This document shows positions 34,817 through 41,946 of a stretch of 43,305 bases of DNA, piece by piece; the stretch's first letter is position 1; each line of letters opens with the position of its first letter. Under the pieces are notes generated by a model, which saw nothing but the letters and a program-made list of their open reading frames with translations, ran no database searches and was not told the DNA's origin. The stretch is taken from positions 1 through 43,305 of the forward strand of contig JANWWN010000024.1 of assembly GCA_025055435.1 (NCBI GenBank), written 5' to 3'. Position numbers and translations under genes: made by a program. Source of the stretch: Cyclobacteriaceae bacterium. Lineage in GTDB: Bacteria > Bacteroidota > Bacteroidia > Cytophagales > Cyclobacteriaceae.

Positions 34817-34824
34817 TATCTTTG
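34817..34824 (+). promoter_or_regulatory. -7 element for the propeller protein gene
   Basis: TATCTTTG, an exact match, 9 nt before the ATG at 34834. It overlaps a TTG four codons upstream, which argues against that codon as the start. Confidence 0.55.
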
Positions 34825-34833
34825 ATATTCCCG

Positions 34834-37464
34834 ATGAGGAATTTCTGCCTGATATTGTTAGCTCTTTGCGCAGATCTGATTTATCTGTCCGCACAAACCG
34901 GCACATACCTGTTAACACACTATCAGCCGGAAGGCGAGGCAGCCGGATTATCTGCTTACGATATCGCACAGGCCGACAACGGGCTGATGTACTTTGCGGT
35001 TTCGCGCGGTGTGCTGCGATTTGACGGAAAATCATGGGAGTTGTTCCGCACGGGTGGAGCGGTTTATGATCTTTTGATAAACGACCAGGTACTGTACACA
35101 GCCGGCCCTCGTGGTGCCGGGAAAATGGACATCCGGAATACAATCAATCCGTCATATGTTCATCTTTCTTCACCGAAAACCATGGAACCCGTTTTCCAGA
35201 TGGCCGCGGCTTCAGGAAAGGTGGTGTTTATTAGCGAGCGAAACATTTACGCCCTGCAAGCCGACTCGGTGATAGGTATAGCTCAGACACCATCCGAATG
35301 GATATCTGCTTTGGCTTTTGGAGATCGAATCTATGTGAGTACTGCAGATGATAATACCTTCGTTGTTCAGAACAATCAGCTCATAGCCCCCTCCTTAGCT
35401 GAAATTAAACAACATGCATGGGTTTTTGCCGAAACGCTGGGCAATTTTACCCTGTTGGGTTCGCCCGATAACCAGTTGTACCTACTCGAAGGAAACAAAT
35501 ACCTGCGACAGATTCGTCTCGTTGATTCGGATTATGCCGAGGCCAGCGTAATCCTTAGCGGTTGCTGGGTTACACCCGATTTGGTTGCATTGGGCACACT
35601 GCGTGGCGGTGTGTTGTTTGTGAATCCGCACACCGGAAAAACCGAACAGATTATTAACTACATGGCGGGTCTTCCCGATAATGAAATCTTGGCCATAACC
35701 ACGGACAAAAGCAAAAATGTATGGGTCGCTCATCGGAATGGCTTTACCCGCATTGCGCCATTTCTTCCTTTTCGTTCGTTTGCGCACTACCCCGGCCTGC
35801 AGGGAGATCCGTTATGTGCGGAACGCTTTAATGGCAACGTATATGCCGGCACTTCCCTCGGACTATTCCAACTTACCCGACAGGATCGTTACGATGAAAT
35901 TGTTTATTATGTTGATGTTCCGGTAACCACACGCGTTAATAAAATGGAAGATACCGGCAAAAGCCGGAACGAAGATTTACAACAGGAAAAACAGCGCTCC
36001 GGCTTATTTGGCTTTCTGCGAAAACGCAAACCCGTAGTGGTTATTCAGGAGCCCATCGCTCAGGTTAAAGAAGAAGTCATTATATCGTATCGAAGAGAAA
36101 AGCGCACGCGCCGCATTTTGCGGTCCTCCGAATACACTTTCCGGAAAGTTTCCGGAATTGATGCCCGTATTACTCAGCTTCTGGTATGGAACGGTAAACT
36201 CCTCGCCTCCGGTTTGGCCGGTATATGGGAAGTAGAGAATGAAAAAGCGAAAATCATTCTCGATGAGCCGGTTCGCAATGTCGTTACCCACCCTGAATCG
36301 AATAATCTGTATGCCGTTAGTTACGAAGGTAAGGTTCACCTGCTTCCGCCTGCCGGTGCTCCGAAAACCCGGATTGTCGGAGATACCCTGTTGAACACGG
36401 TTCAATATGCCTTTGCCGGAAGGAATGAATCGGTTTGGTTATGCGCTGCCGATAAAGTGTACCGCCTGCTAAAAGACAAGGGTTTGGAAGTTTTTCCAAT
36501 TGATAACCCGGATTATGATCCGGTTTATGGAGTAGTTCACAAAAACCACGTTGTATTTCTGGCATCCGGAAAAGCCTGGATTGCTGATGAGCATTCTCTG
36601 AATCTAATCCCCATCGACAGTTTATCGGGATATAGTCAGGTATTGCCCGATGGGCAATCGTTATGGTTACGCACCGCCAGGGGCTGGCGTGTGCTTGGGC
36701 GTTCGTTTTCCGAAGAAGCAGTTTCACTACTGGCGATTATACCCGACATAACAAATATTCATGCCGATCAAAGTACAAATACTCTGTGGATTTCTACCAG
36801 AACAGGTGATTTAATTGCTTTTAAACGCGATGCGATTCTGCCGGTAGCAGTACGATATCCGTTGTTGCTGAAGTCGGTCCGAATCAATGGTCAGCCGGCA
36901 GATGTGTCGCGTGGCAGCATCCGGCTAACCGGAGAAAAAAACGCTTTTCATATCCAGGTCATGATGCCCGATTACAACAGTCCCGATCTGATTCAATACC
37001 GCTACCGGTTAAGCGGAATTAAAAACGATTGGAGCGACTGGTCGCCCGGGCATGCCATGCTCGACTTTCCATTTTTGGCTGAAGGAAAATATCAGCTTGA
37101 AATTCAGGCGCAGACAGCCAATGGTCATGTTTCCGAACCCGTATCAATCAGCATCCATGTATTACCTCCTTACTGGAACCGATGGTGGTTTTATGCAATA
37201 GAATTTGGCGTTTTCTCGTTGCTGATAATTTCTTCGTTTCGGCTTAGCAGCCGGTATCGCTTCGTTAGCCGAATCTTGTCGTTGCTTTCCATTATCATCC
37301 TGATCGAATTTATTCAAACGGTGGCGGGCACTACGTTTGCCCTGGAAGGAGGACCTGTCATTGAATTTCTTGTTCAGGTTGCCATAGCTTTTATCATACT
37401 GCCGGTTGAGGGTTTTCTTCGCAATGTAATGTTGCGCTCCCTGGAAAATAATAAAAACAGGTAA
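34834..37464 (+). CDS. exported propeller plus Y_Y_Y domain membrane protein without kinase domain
   Basis: 876 residues: a signal peptide (RNFCLILLALCADLIYLSA), then ~650 residues of two-component-regulator-type propeller repeats (YDIAQADNGLMYFAVSRGVLRFDG, ILAITTDKSKNVWVAHRNGFTRI, TNTLWISTRTGDLIAF). A Y_Y_Y domain follows around 690-775 (YRYRLSGIKNDWSDWSPG). The propeller has a charged insert near 365-430 with GLFGFLRKRKPVV and RREKRTRRIL. After a first membrane helix near 785-800 there are two or three more hydrophobic segments, and the protein ends at residue 876. A histidine kinase or LuxR domain, the usual output, is absent. It may sense a ligand and signal through other proteins. Confidence 0.87.
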   Translation: MRNFCLILLALCADLIYLSAQTGTYLLTHYQPEGEAAGLSAYDIAQADNGLMYFAVSRGVLRFDGKSWELFRTGGAVYDLLINDQVLYTAGPRGAGKMDIRNTINPSYVHLSSPKTMEPVFQMAAASGKVVFISERNIYALQADSVIGIAQTPSEWISALAFGDRIYVSTADDNTFVVQNNQLIAPSLAEIKQHAWVFAETLGNFTLLGSPDNQLYLLEGNKYLRQIRLVDSDYAEASVILSGCWVTPDLVALGTLRGGVLFVNPHTGKTEQIINYMAGLPDNEILAITTDKSKNVWVAHRNGFTRIAPFLPFRSFAHYPGLQGDPLCAERFNGNVYAGTSLGLFQLTRQDRYDEIVYYVDVPVTTRVNKMEDTGKSRNEDLQQEKQRSGLFGFLRKRKPVVVIQEPIAQVKEEVIISYRREKRTRRILRSSEYTFRKVSGIDARITQLLVWNGKLLASGLAGIWEVENEKAKIILDEPVRNVVTHPESNNLYAVSYEGKVHLLPPAGAPKTRIVGDTLLNTVQYAFAGRNESVWLCAADKVYRLLKDKGLEVFPIDNPDYDPVYGVVHKNHVVFLASGKAWIADEHSLNLIPIDSLSGYSQVLPDGQSLWLRTARGWRVLGRSFSEEAVSLLAIIPDITNIHADQSTNTLWISTRTGDLIAFKRDAILPVAVRYPLLLKSVRINGQPADVSRGSIRLTGEKNAFHIQVMMPDYNSPDLIQYRYRLSGIKNDWSDWSPGHAMLDFPFLAEGKYQLEIQAQTANGHVSEPVSISIHVLPPYWNRWWFYAIEFGVFSLLIISSFRLSSRYRFVSRILSLLSIIILIEFIQTVAGTTFALEGGPVIEFLVQVAIAFIILPVEGFLRNVMLRSLENNKNR

Positions 37465-37477
37465 GCTATCTTGCGGT

Positions 37478-37993
37478 ATGAACACCACTCCCGATTCTGC
37501 CACACTTCCTTCCTTCTATTCCGGATACGTGGCGCATGTAGCTCACCTTTCCATTGCCGATGCCCTGAAATGGTCGAACGAACAATTGCTGAAAACACTC
37601 CGGACGCTGCCGGAAGAAAAGGGAACATATGCCTATGCACCGGGAAAATGGACCGTGAAGGAAGTAATTTGCCACCTTATGGATGCCGAGCGGATTTTCG
37701 CGTACCGTGCACTCCGTTTTGCACGGAACGACAATACCGAACTGCCGGGCTTTGACGAAACAAGCTATGCTCCTGAGTCGAATGCACATGCACGCACCCT
37801 GAGTCAGCTCATCGAAGAAGCAAAAAGACTGAGAGCCACTACAATTGACCTTTTCAATTCCTTTACACCAGATATGCTGAAGCGAACCGGCGTGGCCAAC
37901 AACAACCTGGTATCCGTGCTGAATATCGGCTACATTATAGCTGGTCACGAAATGCACCATCTGTCGGTTATGAAGTCGCGTTACGGGATATGA
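37478..37993 (+). CDS. DinB-family protein
   Basis: 171 residues. DinB_2-type signature: WTVKEVICHLMDAERIFAYRALR with ligand His66, and the late GHEMHHLSVM with His157 and His161. The four-helix-bundle fold binds a metal ion; reactions in the family vary and are not predictable. A TATCTTGC element lies 3 nt before the ATG. The stop overlaps the next ATG (ATGA), so it is co-transcribed with the PBP4-like gene. It has a relative at 14425-14970. Confidence 0.87.
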   Translation: MNTTPDSATLPSFYSGYVAHVAHLSIADALKWSNEQLLKTLRTLPEEKGTYAYAPGKWTVKEVICHLMDAERIFAYRALRFARNDNTELPGFDETSYAPESNAHARTLSQLIEEAKRLRATTIDLFNSFTPDMLKRTGVANNNLVSVLNIGYIIAGHEMHHLSVMKSRYGI

Positions 37994-39288
37994 TAAGAGT
38001 TGTCGTTGCGCTCACGGCTTTTTCTCTTTTTTCCTGTTCAACCATAACGCGCATGGGCATGCAACGCACTTTGCGTAATCTGGAAAAGCAGTTTAACCAC
38101 CACACAGGTTTTGTATTATACAATCCTGAAAAAAGAAAGACGATTATTAATTACCAGGGCGACCGGTATTTTACTCCCGCATCCAACACCAAAGTCCTTA
38201 CCTTTTATACGGCCCTGCAAATACTGGGTGATTCCGTTCCGGCCCTTGAGTATATCATCAGAAGCGACTCACTCATATTCCGCGGTACAGGTGACCCGTC
38301 TTTTTTATACTCTGCCACGCATCACTCTTCCCGCGTTTATGATTTTTTACGATTGTTTAAAGGTGAATTGTACTTAGCCGATAACCCGCTGTACACCACA
38401 CCATACGGACCGGGCTGGGCCTGGAGCGATTATCAATACAGCTATTCAGTCGAACGATCGGCTTTTCCGTTATACGGTAATTACTTTGTCTTTAAGCGAA
38501 TGCCATCTGGTAAAGCCGATGTGATTCCTGCGTATTTCAAAAAGTTTTTTCGCCTTACCGACAGCCTCGAACGCACGCAAGTGGTGCGCGATTTCGGAAC
38601 CAACCGGTTAGACTATGCTCCGGCCAGAAACATAACACAACCCGAAGCCTGGGAAATTCCTTACCGGCCAACTCCGGTAGTAACTGCCGATCTGCTTACC
38701 GACACATTAAAAAAGAGAGTAGCCCTGTTACCATCCGGCAGTGTCAACTGGAATAATGCCCGGGTGCTTTACAGTGTGCCTGCCGACAGCCTGTACAAAA
38801 CCATGATGCAGGAAAGTGACAATTTCATCAGTGAGCAATTACTGATGCTGTGCGGCTGGATGCTTACTGATTCGCTTAATCCGGAGGCGGCTATCCGGTA
38901 TATGCTGCAAAAAGATCTGAGCGACTTACCCGATAAGCCGGTGTGGGTTGATGGTTCAGGACTTTCTCGCTATAACTTAACCACTCCGCGCAACATGGTG
39001 GCGTTATGGGAAAAAATCAGCAGGCAGGTTCCTCATAACCAATTGTTTGAACTATTGGCTGCAGGAGGAAAGGCTGGAACATTGCGAAACTGGTATAAAG
39101 CCGAATCTCCCTATGTGTATGGAAAAACCGGAACATTAAGTAACAATCACTGTCTGAGCGGTTTCCTCATCACCCGGAAAAACCGCATTTTGCTGTTCAG
39201 CTTCATGAACAGTAACTATATAGCTCCGGTTAACGAACTGCGCAGGGAGATGGAAAAGATTTTAAAACAACTTCACGACAAACTGTAA
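37990..39288 (+). CDS. D-alanyl-D-alanine carboxypeptidase/endopeptidase, S13 (PBP4) family lipoprotein
   Basis: 432 residues. A lipobox (FSLFSC, Cys16) points to lipid anchoring. The penicillin-binding triad of motifs is complete: SNTK (Ser65, Lys68), SDN (Ser276-Asn278) and KTG (379-381). The region between SxxK and SxN is long, as in S13 enzymes, with RGTGDPSFL. It removes the terminal D-Ala or cleaves cross-links in peptidoglycan. It overlaps the DinB stop by 4 bp and the GH3 glycosidase follows after 1 nt, so the two cell-wall enzymes are likely made together. Confidence 0.93.
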   Translation: MIRVVVALTAFSLFSCSTITRMGMQRTLRNLEKQFNHHTGFVLYNPEKRKTIINYQGDRYFTPASNTKVLTFYTALQILGDSVPALEYIIRSDSLIFRGTGDPSFLYSATHHSSRVYDFLRLFKGELYLADNPLYTTPYGPGWAWSDYQYSYSVERSAFPLYGNYFVFKRMPSGKADVIPAYFKKFFRLTDSLERTQVVRDFGTNRLDYAPARNITQPEAWEIPYRPTPVVTADLLTDTLKKRVALLPSGSVNWNNARVLYSVPADSLYKTMMQESDNFISEQLLMLCGWMLTDSLNPEAAIRYMLQKDLSDLPDKPVWVDGSGLSRYNLTTPRNMVALWEKISRQVPHNQLFELLAAGGKAGTLRNWYKAESPYVYGKTGTLSNNHCLSGFLITRKNRILLFSFMNSNYIAPVNELRREMEKILKQLHDKL

Positions 39289-39289
39289 C

Positions 39290-40516
39290 ATGCGGTGCTT
39301 CTTATTGCTAACGATCCTTTTTGCCTGTAAAACGCTCACGGCGCAGGATAGCCTTGATATTAAAATCGGGCAGATGATTTTAATCGGATTTCCAAAAGCC
39401 GAGGTGGATGCTACCGTGTTGGAAGAAGTGCGCAAAGGCAAAGCCGGCTCGATCATTTTGTTTGAAAAAAATATTCCGAAAAGCGGATCGGCATTCATTG
39501 CTTTGAAAAAAATTATCTGGACATACCAGCAGGCCGCACCAATTCCTTTGTTGGTTACCATCGATCAGGAAGGCGGGCGTGTTAACCGGCTGAAGGACCG
39601 CTACGGATTTCCGCGCACCATCACAGCCTGGGAAATGGGTCGCTCGGACGACTCCACACGCTTCTATGCCGAAGCCATCGCTGCCACGCTGGCCGGCCTG
39701 GGCATCAATGTAAACCTCGCGCCCTGCGTGGATCTGGGCGTGAATCCGTCTAACACCGTGATATACGGATACGGACGTGCTTTCTCCAGCCATCCTGATA
39801 CGGTAGCAAAACGCGCGGCTACCTTTATCCGTGCGCATCGTAACTTTAATGTTCTTACCGTGATGAAACATTTTCCGGGCCACGGCAGCTCCCTGGCCGA
39901 CTCACACTATGGCATGGCCGATGTTACCAAAACATGGACTGAAGCCGAACTGCTGCCCTACCGCAGCCTGATCGGGCAGGGACTGGCCGATGCCATCATG
40001 ACCGCCCATATTGTTAACCGGCAGCTCGACCCGAAAGGTCTTCCGGGAACTTTATCATCCCGCATGGTGGACAGCCTGCTGAGAAAACAAATGAACTTCA
40101 ACGGTGTGGTATTTTCCGATGACATGCAAATGCAGGCCATCACCAGGCACTACGGGCTGGAGGAGGCAATCCGACTGGCCATCCAAGCCGGCGTTGACAT
40201 CCTCTGTTTTTCCAATAATATACCCGACAGTGAAGAACGCACAGTTGACAAAGTACACCGCATCATCCGCAGCCTGGTTGACAGAGGTGTCATCAGCGAG
40301 CAACGCATTGACCAGTCATTCCGGCGCATCCTGCAACTAAAAAGAAGGTTGCACCCGGAAATAATGCCTGCAGCAAAGACTGACATAAAAATGCACAACA
40401 CAGCGGATACGGTGGAGCTGGATGCGTTAAGGCAGGAAGTGAAACAGCTTAGATCAGAATTGAAAAAACTAATGATGGAAGAAAAGAAATCTACCCGACG
40501 CAAAAAGCAAAAATAA
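39290..40516 (+). CDS. exported glycoside hydrolase family 3 enzyme (NagZ-like beta-N-acetylglucosaminidase)
   Basis: 408 residues with a signal peptide (MRCFLLLTILFACKTLTAQ). The single-domain GH3 barrel has VTIDQEGGRVNRL near 89-101, the NagZ-type KHFPGHGSSLADSH (193-206; His-Asp general acid/base dyad) and the nucleophile region VVFSDDMQM (Asp277 or 278). The KHFPGHG signature separates it from plant-type GH3 glucosidases. It probably removes GlcNAc from peptidoglycan fragments, fitting the PBP4-like neighbour 1 nt upstream. The last ~50 residues add a coiled coil (LDALRQEVKQLRSELKKL) and a very basic tail, unusual for NagZ. Confidence 0.92.
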   Translation: MRCFLLLTILFACKTLTAQDSLDIKIGQMILIGFPKAEVDATVLEEVRKGKAGSIILFEKNIPKSGSAFIALKKIIWTYQQAAPIPLLVTIDQEGGRVNRLKDRYGFPRTITAWEMGRSDDSTRFYAEAIAATLAGLGINVNLAPCVDLGVNPSNTVIYGYGRAFSSHPDTVAKRAATFIRAHRNFNVLTVMKHFPGHGSSLADSHYGMADVTKTWTEAELLPYRSLIGQGLADAIMTAHIVNRQLDPKGLPGTLSSRMVDSLLRKQMNFNGVVFSDDMQMQAITRHYGLEEAIRLAIQAGVDILCFSNNIPDSEERTVDKVHRIIRSLVDRGVISEQRIDQSFRRILQLKRRLHPEIMPAAKTDIKMHNTADTVELDALRQEVKQLRSELKKLMMEEKKSTRRKKQK

Positions 40517-40520
40517 TATC

Positions 40521-40528
40521 TACCTTTA
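40521..40528 (+). promoter_or_regulatory. -7 element for the coiled-coil gene pair
   Basis: TACCTTTA, one base off consensus, 28 nt before the ATG at 40557. Confidence 0.45.
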
Positions 40529-40556
40529 GTTTTCCTTCGGCCAAAACCCATCGCCT

Positions 40557-40811
40557 ATGAAAGAGAAAGTCCGTTCGGTGGTCATGTTTCTGATTGCCGG
40601 CTTCGCCGTTTACTACGGTTACACCATGCGCCACGAAGCCAAAGTACAGCGCGATAAGGTTCAGGATTTGTACCGTCAGATTAAAACGCTGCAACAAGAA
40701 GCCGAAGCAGCAAGGGCTGAAGCGGCGCGTCTTCGCATAGCTTTGGAAAAAGAAAAAGAGGCTGTCCGGAAAATTCAGTCTGAATTAGAAAAGAAATCAT
40801 CCAAACGATAA
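40557..40811 (+). CDS. small membrane-anchored coiled-coil protein
   Basis: 84 residues: a short basic start, one membrane helix (about 8-24: VVMFLIAGFAVYYGYTM), then a highly charged heptad coiled coil (about 28-80) rich in Glu, Ala, Arg and Lys. It could be a periplasmic or cytoplasmic scaffold, depending on membrane orientation. The next gene, 5 nt downstream, has the same architecture, suggesting a hetero-oligomer. Function unknown. Confidence 0.75.
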   Translation: MKEKVRSVVMFLIAGFAVYYGYTMRHEAKVQRDKVQDLYRQIKTLQQEAEAARAEAARLRIALEKEKEAVRKIQSELEKKSSKR

Positions 40812-40816
40812 CTGTT

Positions 40817-41092
40817 ATGAAAGCCAAAACGCTCAATGTTGTTCTTGCAATCATAGCCCTGGCTACGTCCGCATCGGGTTTCTATGCATGGAGCCGCATG
40901 CGCCAGTTGGAAAAAGAGAGTGAAGAGTGGAAGGCTAAATACGAAGAGGCCATCATCGATGCCGAAGAAGCCGTGGAGCGTGTGCAGAAACTTGAAAAGC
41001 AGCTGGAAGACGCTTTGCGCGAAGCGGAAACACAAAAGCAACAGGCTTTACAACAACTGGAGCAGGCCCGAAAAAACAAATCATCACGTTAA
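40817..41092 (+). CDS. small membrane-anchored coiled-coil protein, partner of preceding gene
   Basis: 91 residues with the same plan as its neighbour: a membrane helix (about 7-27: LNVVLAIIALATSASGFYAW) and a charged coiled coil (about 30-87, with LEKESEEWKAKYEEAI and VQKLEKQLEDAL). Sequence identity with the first protein is low outside the charged pattern, so duplication cannot be asserted. The HutG-like gene starts 3 nt after the stop, so all three form one transcript. Function unknown. Confidence 0.75.
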   Translation: MKAKTLNVVLAIIALATSASGFYAWSRMRQLEKESEEWKAKYEEAIIDAEEAVERVQKLEKQLEDALREAETQKQQALQQLEQARKNKSSR

Positions 41093-41095
41093 CCC

Positions 41096-41902
41096 ATGGT
41101 TCCCTATCGGGTTATTGAGCCGCAATACGAACGTGTACCGGTTATCCTCAGCATTCCGCATTGCGGCACAACCTTTCCGGATGAAATTCGGAATGAATTA
41201 AAGCCTGACCTTACCTCTTTTCCGGATGATACAGATTGGTTTGTTGATCAGCTTTACGACTTTGCACCTGAGCTGGGTATTACTGTTATCCATGCCGTTT
41301 ACAGCCGGTGGGTAATTGACCTGAACCGACCGCCGGATAACACACCTTTATATAAGGATGGAAGACTGATAACCGGATTGTGTCCGGTAACTACCTTTTT
41401 GGGGGAGCCATTATATCGAGACGAAAGGAAAGAAATACAGCCCGAAGAAGTACAGCGAAGACTGCAAACCTATTATTGGCCTTATCATGAAAAACTTACT
41501 AAGCTGCTTACCTCATTAAAAAACGACTTTGGCTCAGTGCTTTTATGGGATTGTCATTCCATCCGGCAACATGTTCCCACCATTCATCCCGAAAAATTTC
41601 CCGACCTCATTCTCGGAGATGCCGGAGGCACTTCCGCTTCTCCAGGGTTAATTGAAATTGCTTTGCGTAATCTTGAACATTCCGGTTTTTCAGTCAGCCA
41701 CAATCATCCCTTTTCAGGAGGATACATCACAAGGCATTACGGAAAACCTTCCGATAATCAACATGCGCTGCAACTGGAAATGAGTAAAGTGGTTTATATG
41801 GACGATGCCGAACGCACTTATCATCCGCAACGTGCCGAAAAAATAAGGAGGATACTACGCAAAACACTCGATACCCTCAGCCAGCTGGTTGCACACAGCT
41901 AA
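41096..41902 (+). CDS. N-formylglutamate amidohydrolase (HutG-like)
   Basis: 268 residues of the FGase family. Recognisable segments are VILSIPHCGTTFP near 16-28, DDTDWFVDQLYDFAPELG near 44-61, RWVIDLNRPPDNTPLY near 71-86, LLWDCHSI near 149-156 and SHNHPFSGGYITRHYG near 201-216. In histidine degradation this family cleaves N-formylglutamate to formate and glutamate. No hutU, hutI or hutH gene is nearby, so a role on other formyl or acyl substrates is possible. It is the last gene of the coiled-coil operon. Confidence 0.9.
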   Translation: MVPYRVIEPQYERVPVILSIPHCGTTFPDEIRNELKPDLTSFPDDTDWFVDQLYDFAPELGITVIHAVYSRWVIDLNRPPDNTPLYKDGRLITGLCPVTTFLGEPLYRDERKEIQPEEVQRRLQTYYWPYHEKLTKLLTSLKNDFGSVLLWDCHSIRQHVPTIHPEKFPDLILGDAGGTSASPGLIEIALRNLEHSGFSVSHNHPFSGGYITRHYGKPSDNQHALQLEMSKVVYMDDAERTYHPQRAEKIRRILRKTLDTLSQLVAHS

Positions 41903-41946
41903 ACTACATGTTTTCGGTTACCCTGATTTGGCGAATTAATAAAGTT

